A stretch of 64,000 nucleotides of DNA from an uncultured Candidatus Saccharibacteria bacterium. Lineage in GTDB: Bacteria; Patescibacteriota; Saccharimonadia; Saccharimonadales; Saccharimonadaceae. The stretch spans positions 62,001 through 126,000 of the forward strand of contig CALIXF010000008.1 of the NCBI GenBank assembly GCA_938046735.1, read 5' to 3'. The position numbers and the translations under genes are program-made. The notes beneath the pieces are model-generated. The model was not told where the DNA came from. It saw only the letters and a list, made by a program, of their open reading frames with translations, and did no database searches. Below, piece after piece: positions 42,021 through 50,706 of this stretch. Each line of letters starts with the position of its first letter. The first letter of the stretch is position 1.

Positions 42021-42872
42021 ATGCAAAAGATTACGAAAGCAATCATTCCTGTAGCTGGATGGGGCACTCGTCGCCTTCCAATTACGAAAGTTATTGAAAA
42101 ATCAATGCTTCCTGTCGGTAACCGACCTCTTGTCGACTATTCAGTGCAAGAATTAATTAAAGCTGGCATCACTGATATTTACATGGTAATTAGTAACGTT
42201 GAGCCTTGTCAGGTCCAGGAATTTTATCGTGATAATCTAGCTCTTAATGATTATCTTATTGAGCGTGGCAAGGCTGATCGTCTGGCTCTTGCTAAGACTC
42301 TCCCTGATCATGTTAAAATCCATTACACCACTCAAGATCCGGCCGGACAGTACGGTACTGCGGTTCCTATCGCTCTCGTGGTTGAAGAATTTAATCTTGA
42401 CGAGCCAGTTCTTGTCTTTATGGGTGATGATTTTGTCTGGAATCCAGATGGCGAATCTGCCGCTGAATCTCTCATTAATTCTCTTCAAAACGCGGACGAG
42501 TCTGCTATTTTAGGTGTCGAAATCCCTCATGAGAGAGTCGATAAATACGGTGTGCTTAGTGTTAAAGATGGTCAACTTGTTGGCGTTGTTGAAAAGCCAA
42601 GTGTAGAAAAGGCTCCTTCCAACATGATCAATGTCAGCAAATATATTATGTCAAAGGATCTTTTGCATCGAGTTGTTGATTATGTAAAAACTCATGACTT
42701 TGGTCCTCTTGATCAAGAATATCTCGTTACTGATCCAATTGACGAATACATTAAAGCTGGTGGCGTGATGCGTGTTGCTCCTACCACTGGCGAATACCTT
42801 GATGGTGGCTCTGTTGATGGTTGGGTTCATGCCAATAACGTTGTGACTGGCTATAAAACTAAAGAAAAATAA
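42021..42872 (+). CDS. galU: UTP-glucose-1-phosphate uridylyltransferase
   Basis: A 283-residue nucleotidyltransferase making UDP-glucose for glycopolymers. AIIPVAGWGTRRLPITKVIEKSM is the nucleotide-binding signature (usually G-x-G-T-R; here GWGTRR). YTTQDPAGQYGTA, VFMGDDFVW and VVEKPS are family blocks. TATAAT (41968-41973) gives a leader of about 40 bases, and AAAGGAG sits 8 bases before ATG 42021; in-frame TTG/GTG codons upstream lack a site. It links to the capsule genes at the left edge. The MurA-like gene follows 67 bases later. Confidence 0.93.
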   Translation: MQKITKAIIPVAGWGTRRLPITKVIEKSMLPVGNRPLVDYSVQELIKAGITDIYMVISNVEPCQVQEFYRDNLALNDYLIERGKADRLALAKTLPDHVKIHYTTQDPAGQYGTAVPIALVVEEFNLDEPVLVFMGDDFVWNPDGESAAESLINSLQNADESAILGVEIPHERVDKYGVLSVKDGQLVGVVEKPSVEKAPSNMINVSKYIMSKDLLHRVVDYVKTHDFGPLDQEYLVTDPIDEYIKAGGVMRVAPTTGEYLDGGSVDGWVHANNVVTGYKTKEK

Positions 42873-42939
42873 TTGAAGATTATGCTCTTTTTGGCATCAT
42901 AAAAAATATCACCACAAGAATATTTTAAAAAGGAGAATT

Positions 42940-44490
42940 ATGGCAAAAACACGTACTTACCAAGAGGAAATTGGTTTAGTTGTTTCTAACATGCGTCGTG
43001 AGAAAGGTCTAACCCAAGCCCAGCTCGCAGACATGATTGGCACTTCTCAATCCGCCATTCATCGAATTGAAAAGGGCGACCAAAACACTTCTCTAGAGAT
43101 GATAAAAAAGGTTTCCTCAGCTCTTGGTGGTCAAATTCTCTCTATTAATGACTCTTCTTCGCAGTCATTTCGTGTTAATGGTGGTCGTACCTTGAGCGGT
43201 ACTATCACAATTAATACTTCCAAGAATGCTGCTGTGGGCTTGCTTTGTGCTAGCCTTCTTAATCGTGGTCGCACCGTGCTTCATCATGTTGCACGTATTG
43301 AAGAAGTCTTTCGTATCATTGAAGTCTTAGAGTCAATTGGGGTCAAGTGTCGTTGGTTTAATCGTCGTCGTGATCTTGAAATTATCACACCACGCGAATT
43401 AAAAATGGATGAATTAGATCTTGATGCAGCTCGTAAAACTCGCTCCATTATTATGTTCCTCGGTCCGCTCCTCCATCGTTATCAGAGCTTTAAATTACCT
43501 TATGCTGGTGGTTGTTCTCTTGGTACTCGCACGGTTGACCCACACCTAAAAGCGCTTTCTGCTTTTGGTCTTGAAGTCGACGCAAAATGTAATGCCGGTT
43601 TTTATGAGGCTACCGTCAATCAAGCTGAGCTTCAGAGTTCTGAGAATAAACGTATTGTCCTAATCGAACGTGGTGACACTGTTACTGAGAATGTTCTAAT
43701 GGCAGCTGCCCTCTTTCCGGGTAAGACCATTGTTATCGGCGCCTCTCCAAATTATATGGTTCAAGATGTTTGTTTCTTCTTGCAAAAACTTGGTGTCAAA
43801 ATCAAAGGTATTGGTTCAACTACTCTCGAGATTGAAGGTCTTGAAAAAATCGACGAAGATGTTGAATATTATCCTAGTGAAGATCCTATTGAAGCTATGT
43901 CTTTTATTGCAGCTGCTCTCGTTACGAAATCCGAAATCACCATTAGTCGCGCTCCAATTGAATTTCTTGAAATTGAGCTCGAAATCCTTCGTTCTATGTG
44001 TGCTCGCATCGATCGTTCTGAGGAATATTATTCCTTCAACGGTGAAACTCGCTTAGTTGATCTTATGATTCACAAATCCGAGCTTATCGCTCCGACCGAT
44101 AAGATCCATCCGATGCCATTCCCAGGTCTCAATATTGACAATCTACCTTTCTTCAGTGTGATCGCCGCCACCGCTACTGGTCGTACTTTGATTCATGACT
44201 GGGTTTTTGAAAATCGTGCGATTTACTCGACTTATCTTTCAAATTTGAATGCTAAGATTGAACTTCTTGATGCGCATCGTGTCTATGTCGAAGGCCCGAC
44301 TAATTGGCACCCTGCTGAGCTAGTTGCTCCACCAGCACTTCGTCCTGCCGTCGTTGTTTTGATTGCTATGTTGGCCGCTCCTGGTGTTTCAATCTTGCGT
44401 AACGTTTATTCGATTAATCGTGGTTATCAAAACTTTGCCAAACGCCTCAATCACCTGGGTGCTGACATCCGCCCGCTCTCTGGTATTTAA
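42940..44490 (+). CDS. murA: XRE-type HTH domain fused to a MurA-like enolpyruvyl transferase
   Basis: A 516-residue protein. Residues 8-65 are a Cro/CI helix-turn-helix (EIGLVVSNMRREKGLTQAQ, TSQSAIHRIEKGDQ). Residues 72-516 follow UDP-GlcNAc 1-carboxyvinyltransferase: TSKNAAVG keeps the catalytic Lys-Asn, GGCSLGTRTVDPH keeps the active-site Cys192, IDNLPFF offers the Asp, and RNVYSINRGYQNFAKRLNHLGA closes the fold. So the enzyme is probably active in the first peptidoglycan step, while the HTH suggests DNA binding or autoregulation. AAAGGAGAA precedes the start. The symbol refers to the catalytic part. Confidence 0.88.
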   Translation: MAKTRTYQEEIGLVVSNMRREKGLTQAQLADMIGTSQSAIHRIEKGDQNTSLEMIKKVSSALGGQILSINDSSSQSFRVNGGRTLSGTITINTSKNAAVGLLCASLLNRGRTVLHHVARIEEVFRIIEVLESIGVKCRWFNRRRDLEIITPRELKMDELDLDAARKTRSIIMFLGPLLHRYQSFKLPYAGGCSLGTRTVDPHLKALSAFGLEVDAKCNAGFYEATVNQAELQSSENKRIVLIERGDTVTENVLMAAALFPGKTIVIGASPNYMVQDVCFFLQKLGVKIKGIGSTTLEIEGLEKIDEDVEYYPSEDPIEAMSFIAAALVTKSEITISRAPIEFLEIELEILRSMCARIDRSEEYYSFNGETRLVDLMIHKSELIAPTDKIHPMPFPGLNIDNLPFFSVIAATATGRTLIHDWVFENRAIYSTYLSNLNAKIELLDAHRVYVEGPTNWHPAELVAPPALRPAVVVLIAMLAAPGVSILRNVYSINRGYQNFAKRLNHLGADIRPLSGI

Positions 44491-44501
44491 GTTGCTTATG
44501 T

Positions 44502-44507
44502 TATAAT
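44502..44507 (+). promoter_or_regulatory. -10 box of the 44514-45362 gene
   Basis: TATAAT six bases before the ATG; leaderless pattern. Confidence 0.55.
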
Positions 44508-44513
44508 CAACAT

Positions 44514-45362
44514 ATGTTACAGGTATTCAAGCATCGGAATATCGGAGAATTTATTTCAGAAATCAAAATCTCCAAAGTAATTTTTAGTTGTTTGATTTTA
44601 ATTGTTGCTATTTTTGCTGGCATTTGTTGTCAAATTAACCAAACCGAGCAGAATGCTAACTATGTAAAAAAATATCTTTCAAGTAAAAAGGGCTATTATT
44701 CCAATCTCGTAACGAATACTCGTCGCCAGATTATCGAAAAATACTATGACAATCAGGCAAAAACAGATGAGTTCTCTGAATCTTTTACTTCTAATTTCTA
44801 CAATGCAATCAGTCAATCTCCAGATTCTGAACTCAAAGAGGGGGTGGTTTTTATGCAATTAAAATATCTTAATGATTATTTTACGGAAATTCTTGAACAA
44901 AGCATTAATCAAGATGTTTACATCACGCATTTGAACCGTTTTCTTGATCTTAGATTTTCAGGTCAAAGTAACTTCAGTAGTCTAAAAGCCCAAATCAATA
45001 ACAGCATGGCTGCAAAAATTGACCAACTTCTTTCAAAAGAACATCTTGCTATTCATCCGCAAATCCTTGCAAATTTTATTACACCAATGATTGATACTTA
45101 TTATCAGCAACTTATCTCACATAGTCATGCTAATATTAGTCTCTACCAGGTCAATCCTTTGCTCCATTTTTTAATTCTTAATCTCCCCATTATTGTTTTT
45201 CTTATCTTCCTCATCATTGGTTATTTTTTCTATACCAGTGTTAGTGGTCGACTCCTTGCTTTTTGTCTAGTACTTATCTTCTTTTTTGCCGCCTTTCTCC
45301 TGCAGGCTCCTGTCTCTGATCACAATATCGACCTAACTTATAGTGATATAATCAAATCATGA
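44514..45362 (+). CDS. Membrane protein of unknown function
   Basis: A 282-residue protein with one transmembrane segment near residues 24-44 and two near 217-240 and 243-265. The roughly 170 residues between (ANYVKKYLSSKKGYYSN to ANISLYQVNP) are helical, rich in Gln, Asn, Ser and Tyr, and probably extracytoplasmic. I do not recognise the family. The last four bases overlap the pcrA start (ATGA), and the pcrA -10 box lies inside its final codons, so pcrA may be expressed both by read-through and independently. Confidence 0.7.
   Translation: MLQVFKHRNIGEFISEIKISKVIFSCLILIVAIFAGICCQINQTEQNANYVKKYLSSKKGYYSNLVTNTRRQIIEKYYDNQAKTDEFSESFTSNFYNAISQSPDSELKEGVVFMQLKYLNDYFTEILEQSINQDVYITHLNRFLDLRFSGQSNFSSLKAQINNSMAAKIDQLLSKEHLAIHPQILANFITPMIDTYYQQLISHSHANISLYQVNPLLHFLILNLPIIVFLIFLIIGYFFYTSVSGRLLAFCLVLIFFFAAFLLQAPVSDHNIDLTYSDIIKS
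45347..45352 (+). promoter_or_regulatory. -10 box of pcrA, inside the upstream coding sequence
   Basis: TATAAT lies within the codons for S-D-I-I of the upstream protein, six bases before the pcrA ATG; a leaderless start embedded in a gene end. Confidence 0.5.
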
Positions 45363-47578
45363 ATATTTTTACGGAGGGACTAAATCCTGCTCAAAAAGAA
45401 GCAGTAGAAACTTTAACTGGGCCACTTTTGATTTTGGCTGGCGCCGGTTCTGGTAAGACTAAAACCCTAACGCATCGCATTGCTAACTTAATCTCTCATG
45501 GCATTCCAGGAGAGCGTATTCTAGCTGTCACTTTTACTAACAAAGCCGCCAGGGAAATGCGTGAGCGCTTATGGAGACTACTTCAGCAATCTCGTTCAAA
45601 CGCCTACCTTACTCCACAACTTTCCGACGACATCGTCGCAGATAATACTGCTCTCCTTGCTTCTGATTCCACGCTGGGCCAAGATGTAAATCTTGACGGC
45701 TTCACCGACCCTCCTCGTAGCTTCATGAACTATATGGGGACTTTTCACGGAATCTGCGTCAAAATCCTGCGTATCGAACATCAAGCCGCTGGACTAGATA
45801 AAAACTTCGTCATCTACGATACTGATGACCAAATTTCGCTAATCAAGCAGGCGATGAAGGATTTAAAGATCGATGATAAAGCTTTGCGTCCTAAGTCTGT
45901 CCAGGGTACTATTTCACACTGTAAAAATATTGGCCAAACTCCAGAGGAATTTGAAGAGGAGGCATATTATCCGAATCAGGTTAAAGCCGCCAAAATCTTC
46001 GCTCACTATGAGAGACTAAAACGCGATTCCTTTGCCTTAGATTTTGATGACCTACTACTTGAGGTTACTCACCTCTTTGAAAAACATCGTGAAGTGCGTG
46101 AACGCTGGCAAAATCGCTTTGAACATATTTTGATTGATGAGTATCAGGACACCAACCAGATTCAGTATCGTTTAGTTAAGGCCTTAGTTAACCAAGATAG
46201 AAATATTTGTGTAGTTGGCGATGATTGGCAGTCAATTTACTCTTGGCGTGGTGCTGATTTTACAAATATTCTTAATTTTGAACGCGATTTTCCTGGCGCT
46301 AAAACTATCAAGCTAGAACAAAACTATCGTAGTACTGGCAATATTCTGACTGCCAGTCAAAAAATTATTAATCAAAATAAAACCAGAACCGATAAAGAAT
46401 TATTTACTACAGCTGGCGATGGAGAGCCAGTTGAAATTCAGTCATTGATGGACGAAACTGCTGAGGCAAATTTTGTGGCTTTAAAAATTATCAACCTACT
46501 TGCAAATTCCAAGACCACTATGCAGAACGGTGAATTAATCAAAGATTTTACTAGCTATTCAGACTTTGCAGTTCTTTATCGTACCAATGCGCAATCCTAT
46601 GCTATTGAAAAAGCCCTGATTTCTCACCAAATTCCCTACAAGATTATTGGTGGCGTACGCTTCTATGATCGCAAGGAAGTCAAAGATGTCCTGGCGGTTC
46701 TAAAACTGATCGTTAACTTCCATGATCGCATCAGCCTTGATCGAATTTGTCGCAATTTATTATCTGGTATTGGTCCAGCTAGCCTTGAGAAAATTCATAC
46801 TTTCCTAAATCAATCCGAAGGCTATGATCAGTCTGCACAAGGGAAAAATAACGCCCTACTTGACACCGGCCTCTCTGATACTCTTTCTGGTAAAGCCAAA
46901 AAAAGCTTTGCTAGACTGCAGAACTTCTTGCGCGATCTTGATCTGTCACTCAAGCCGGCCGAAATCACAGAACAGACTATTCATTATTTTGGCTTAGTTG
47001 AGTCTCTTCGAGATGGTACCCCGACTGGTGATGAAAGAGCCGAAAACCTCAATACTATGATTGGCAACGCCAACGAGTTTGATGCGTTGGAAGATTTTCT
47101 TGCTGAAGCCAGTCTCATGTCTTCCGCCGACGAACAGACCTCGACGAACTTCGTCACTCTCATGACCATTCATGCTGCCAAGGGTCTTGAATTTCCGGCC
47201 GTCTTTCTTGTTGGTCTTGAAGAGGGTCTTTTTCCGAGTTCTCGCTCTGATGATGAAGAGGCAATTGAGGAAGAACGCCGTCTAGCCTATGTAGGGATGA
47301 CTAGGGCCAGAAAGCTACTCATTTTAACTTACGCTGGCTCCCGTTTTTCGAACGGACAGCGCAGTTATAACATGCCATCACGTTTTCTGATTGAGTTAGG
47401 CTATGATCCATATAGTTCACAAAATACTTCGCAATCTCATAATTCGTATAACCCGTATGGCTCATACAGTCCATATAACTCACATAATTTCAGCGAGTCT
47501 AATAACTCTCGCTCTTTCGACCCATTCAATGATGATATTGAATACGATGAGGTCGACCCCTTTCCAGATGATTTTTAA
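45359..47578 (+). CDS. pcrA: ATP-dependent DNA helicase PcrA/UvrD
   Basis: A 739-residue superfamily 1A helicase for repair and replication restart. LNPAQKEAVETLTGPLLI is the Q-motif, AGAGSGKTKTLTHRI Walker A, LIDEYQDTNQIQY Walker B, VVGDDWQSIYSWRGAD motif III, EQNYRS motif IV, VTLMTIHAAKGLEF motif V and AYVGMTRARKLLIL motif VI. The C-terminus is a Ser/Asn/Tyr-rich repeat region (SYNPYGSYSPYNSHN) ending in an acidic tip, in the place where PcrA normally carries a Tudor-like RNA polymerase-binding domain. It overlaps the upstream gene by 4 bases. Confidence 0.95.
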   Translation: MNIFTEGLNPAQKEAVETLTGPLLILAGAGSGKTKTLTHRIANLISHGIPGERILAVTFTNKAAREMRERLWRLLQQSRSNAYLTPQLSDDIVADNTALLASDSTLGQDVNLDGFTDPPRSFMNYMGTFHGICVKILRIEHQAAGLDKNFVIYDTDDQISLIKQAMKDLKIDDKALRPKSVQGTISHCKNIGQTPEEFEEEAYYPNQVKAAKIFAHYERLKRDSFALDFDDLLLEVTHLFEKHREVRERWQNRFEHILIDEYQDTNQIQYRLVKALVNQDRNICVVGDDWQSIYSWRGADFTNILNFERDFPGAKTIKLEQNYRSTGNILTASQKIINQNKTRTDKELFTTAGDGEPVEIQSLMDETAEANFVALKIINLLANSKTTMQNGELIKDFTSYSDFAVLYRTNAQSYAIEKALISHQIPYKIIGGVRFYDRKEVKDVLAVLKLIVNFHDRISLDRICRNLLSGIGPASLEKIHTFLNQSEGYDQSAQGKNNALLDTGLSDTLSGKAKKSFARLQNFLRDLDLSLKPAEITEQTIHYFGLVESLRDGTPTGDERAENLNTMIGNANEFDALEDFLAEASLMSSADEQTSTNFVTLMTIHAAKGLEFPAVFLVGLEEGLFPSSRSDDEEAIEEERRLAYVGMTRARKLLILTYAGSRFSNGQRSYNMPSRFLIELGYDPYSSQNTSQSHNSYNPYGSYSPYNSHNFSESNNSRSFDPFNDDIEYDEVDPFPDDF

Positions 47579-47663
47579 TTCATTAATGGTTCATTCATAG
47601 ACAAAAAATAGTAAAGCTTCTATACTTATAAATAATCATAAATAAAATAAACTGGAAACTAAA

Positions 47664-50600
47664 ATGCCAAATCATGAAGGTCTACCACTAAAGGCTCAGG
47701 ATAATTCACAAGAATCTTATAATTCTATTCAGAATGAATCAGAGTATCAAAAAGAACTTCAGCGAAAAAGAGTAAATGCTATCTATTCTAGTGTTCTCAC
47801 ACTCATCAGTTTTCAGGAAAGAAGAACTCCGGGCGCAAAGGAGCCTTTAGTCACTCCATATTATGAAAAAACATTAAGGGCACAAAAACAGGCCGAGCAG
47901 GCTGCTAGAAAAGAAGCACTTACAACCGGCGAACCAATGAAGAAAATCGAAAAGATTCCCGGTGAAAACCCAAAAGATAGAAAGAATTATGCTTATCTTG
48001 AACGTCTTGACCTGGCGATCGAACGTGGTGGTAATAAACTTGAACAGCGTATCTGGCAAGAGTCAATTAAGAACTTTGCTCCAATTATTCAAAAAGAGAA
48101 TATTACAAAAGATTCATGGAAGAAATTAGAAGAACAATTTCATAAAGATCGTAAGGAGAATGGACTGCCACCAGTTGAATATTTGGAATCTGATAAGGAG
48201 AAAGATTATAAAAAGCTTCGACAGGGTCAAGTCGATACTTTAGCTAAATGGACGGAATATCTTAGTAACAAAGAAGCACCATTCCCAACTTGGTTCAAGG
48301 TTTATGCTTTTGATGGGGTTACTAAGATAGGCACATATGACAGTAAAAGTGGTCGATACGAAAAACGCAACAATACTACAATCGCTCCCTATCCAGACGT
48401 CAATCCTGCCGTCCTTGCCAACACCTTTAATACAGTTAACGTTTTTTATGGACAGGATAGAGATAAATGGTTTGACGAACATATTGCTGATGATGAACTA
48501 AATGCGGTTGTAAAACTAGGAAACTTTGGTAAAATTTATACCTATTTCTTTAATGAAGCATATGAGCCCCTTCCTACTCCCGAACGTACCGAAGATATAA
48601 AGGGTCAATGGTTTGATTTTTATCCAGGTGACGAAGAGCAGCTAGCTGAAGCTTCTCGTGGTACCCCTTGGTGTATTGCAAATACAGCTTATGGAAAAAA
48701 TTATTTACATACTAACGATGAAAATATTACTAAAAATCAGTCTAGATTTAGGCTCTTTAAATTAGAAAACGATAGTAGTATAGATGGCATGTCAAAAACC
48801 GCTTGCGCCTCTATTCGTTTTGATCCACAGGGTAGAGTGGCGGAAGTATCAGGTTTGGCGGATGGTAGCAATCAAACCATTGAGGATTCTCTTATTCCTA
48901 TTGTTGAGCAGGAGGTTTTTAAGTACCCTCTTAATCCAGACCAACATTTTAAGGAAAGGTTTCGGGACAAAAAAGAGCTCATTAGACTACAGGATAAAGC
49001 TAAGAAAAGCGAAGATCTTACGCTCGATGAATACGCATTTCTATATGAAAAAAATCGTGAGATTTTTACACTAGATACATATGGCGGACCAGACAAGAAG
49101 ATCAAAGTTCTAAGAGATATCTATAATCTATCGAGATTATTTCAGAATGAAAACGTAGATACATCTGATAAAGATTTGTTGAAGCAAAAAATAGAATGTA
49201 TTTATAGACAGACTAATATTACTGACATCTTACAAAATATCGACAATCTGCTCAATTATGGTATTAGCATAGATCCCATTTTCAATGTGATGGAAAGTCG
49301 TGACGTCTCAAACAATCTCGATACCTTGCTTAGTCATGGTATTAGCATAGACTCAATATTCAATAAGATAAATGGACATATTACCTCAAATAATCTCGAC
49401 ACCCTACTTAACTATAACGTCAGCATAGATTCAATCTTCAATAAAATGAATAGTTATAGTATTTCAAACAATCTCGATGTCTTACTTAGTCACGGTATTA
49501 GTATAGATTCAATATTTAATAAGATGGACCATTCTGGTATTTCTCAAAATCTCGATACACTACTTAATCATGGTGTAAGTATAGATTCCATATTCGGTAG
49601 GATGGATAGTAGTGGTATATCAGGCAATCTCGATACCCTACTTAGTCATGGTATTAGTATAGATTTAATCTTTAGTAGAATCACTGCTGTTCATGCTTTA
49701 CAAAATATCGACACCTTAGTCAGTAATGGTGTCAGTGTAAACTCAATCTTTGACAAGGCTAATAGTAACGATATCTCAAATAATCTCGATACACTACTTA
49801 ACCATGGTATTAATATAGACTCCATATTTAGTAGGATGGATAGTAGTGGCGTCTCAAATAATCTCGATACACTACTTAACCATGGTGTAAGTATAGATTC
49901 AATTTTCAATAAAATGAATAGTTATAGTATTTCAAATAATCTCGATACCCTACTTAGTCATGGTATTAGCATAGATTCAATCTTCAATAAGATGAATCAT
50001 TCTGATATTTCACAAAATCTCGACGCCTTGCTTAGTCACGGTATTAGTATAGATGCAATATTTAATAAGATGGATAGCTATGATGTCTCCTATAATTTAG
50101 ATTTTCTCCGTGAACGTGGTATTCCTCTCAGTTCTATTATTTCCAAGATGAATATCTTTAGCCTTGAGAATCATCTAAATACTTTTGAAAGAAATCCAGA
50201 CAACATTAGAAGTATTCAGAAAGCTATCTATCGAAATATACCAATTGAATCAATAGAAGAGTATATTCTAGAAAACATCGATATGGATGGCTTCTGTTCT
50301 AAGTTGCTAGATGAAAACTTGGATTCAATTCTTGGAAATGGTAGTCTAGAGCTGACAATGAAAACCATAGTAAAAGAAGATCTTCCTGATACATTTAATA
50401 AATTTTTAGATGAGCATCCAATTGACTATAGTAGTATGGAGCCTGAGATATATAGTCATTTCACTTCAGAAATCATAGAATCTTTTGAAGATACAGATTA
50501 CTCAGCAAAATTAAACGACGACCGTATTGTTAAACTTCTCATCGGAAGTGACCTCATTGATAATCTTGATTCTCTTCTTCAGGTAATGCCAATTGGTCGC

Positions 50601-50675
50601 ATAGTTGCTAATATGCGCCCAGCCGATATTGAAACTTATCATGACGAATTAGTCGCCCACGGTGCTACTCTTTAG
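47664..50675 (+). CDS. 1003-residue protein with GTPWC motif and 26-residue helical repeats
   Basis: No signal peptide or membrane segment is seen, so it is probably cytoplasmic. Residues 1-260 are charged and helical. Around 310-390 a domain includes WFDFYPGDEEQLAEASRGTPWCIA (Gly333-Thr-Pro-Trp-Cys337), SRFRLFKL and ACASIRFDPQGRVAEVSGL, distantly reminiscent of the Cys-containing region of PcfJ-like proteins. Residues 524-835 are twelve tandem 26-residue units of consensus N-N-L-D-T-L-L-S-H-G-I-S-I-D-S-I-F-N-K-M, then six variable residues. The last 165 residues are non-repetitive and acidic. Promoter TAGACA-17-TATACT ends at 47626. I do not recognise the family; an alpha-solenoid binding protein is likely. 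Confidence 0.8.
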   Translation: MPNHEGLPLKAQDNSQESYNSIQNESEYQKELQRKRVNAIYSSVLTLISFQERRTPGAKEPLVTPYYEKTLRAQKQAEQAARKEALTTGEPMKKIEKIPGENPKDRKNYAYLERLDLAIERGGNKLEQRIWQESIKNFAPIIQKENITKDSWKKLEEQFHKDRKENGLPPVEYLESDKEKDYKKLRQGQVDTLAKWTEYLSNKEAPFPTWFKVYAFDGVTKIGTYDSKSGRYEKRNNTTIAPYPDVNPAVLANTFNTVNVFYGQDRDKWFDEHIADDELNAVVKLGNFGKIYTYFFNEAYEPLPTPERTEDIKGQWFDFYPGDEEQLAEASRGTPWCIANTAYGKNYLHTNDENITKNQSRFRLFKLENDSSIDGMSKTACASIRFDPQGRVAEVSGLADGSNQTIEDSLIPIVEQEVFKYPLNPDQHFKERFRDKKELIRLQDKAKKSEDLTLDEYAFLYEKNREIFTLDTYGGPDKKIKVLRDIYNLSRLFQNENVDTSDKDLLKQKIECIYRQTNITDILQNIDNLLNYGISIDPIFNVMESRDVSNNLDTLLSHGISIDSIFNKINGHITSNNLDTLLNYNVSIDSIFNKMNSYSISNNLDVLLSHGISIDSIFNKMDHSGISQNLDTLLNHGVSIDSIFGRMDSSGISGNLDTLLSHGISIDLIFSRITAVHALQNIDTLVSNGVSVNSIFDKANSNDISNNLDTLLNHGINIDSIFSRMDSSGVSNNLDTLLNHGVSIDSIFNKMNSYSISNNLDTLLSHGISIDSIFNKMNHSDISQNLDALLSHGISIDAIFNKMDSYDVSYNLDFLRERGIPLSSIISKMNIFSLENHLNTFERNPDNIRSIQKAIYRNIPIESIEEYILENIDMDGFCSKLLDENLDSILGNGSLELTMKTIVKEDLPDTFNKFLDEHPIDYSSMEPEIYSHFTSEIIESFEDTDYSAKLNDDRIVKLLIGSDLIDNLDSLLQVMPIGRIVANMRPADIETYHDELVAHGATL
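49233..50168 (+). repeat. Twelve tandem 78-base coding repeats
   Basis: Each 78-base unit encodes 26 residues and keeps the frame exactly. Variation concentrates at unit positions 22-24 (SRD, GHI, SYS, HSG, SSG and so on) and at positions 1, 8-9 and 18-19. Units 3-5 (from 49389) and 9-11 (from 49857) are closest to each other, an offset of 468 bases or six units, showing a block duplication on top of single-unit expansion. Confidence 0.9.
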
Positions 50676-50693
50676 TATTAAATCTTGTTATGG

Positions 50694-50699
50694 TATAAT
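50694..50699 (+). promoter_or_regulatory. -10 box of the Rpf-like gene
   Basis: TATAAT seven bases before ATG 50707; supports that start over an in-frame ATG at 50662 that lies upstream of the promoter. Confidence 0.55.
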
Positions 50700-50706
50700 A
50701 GCGGAG

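Noticed and set aside
49233..50168. CRISPR array
   Set aside because: The units are directly adjacent, in frame and coding, with no spacers; no cas genes are present in the window.
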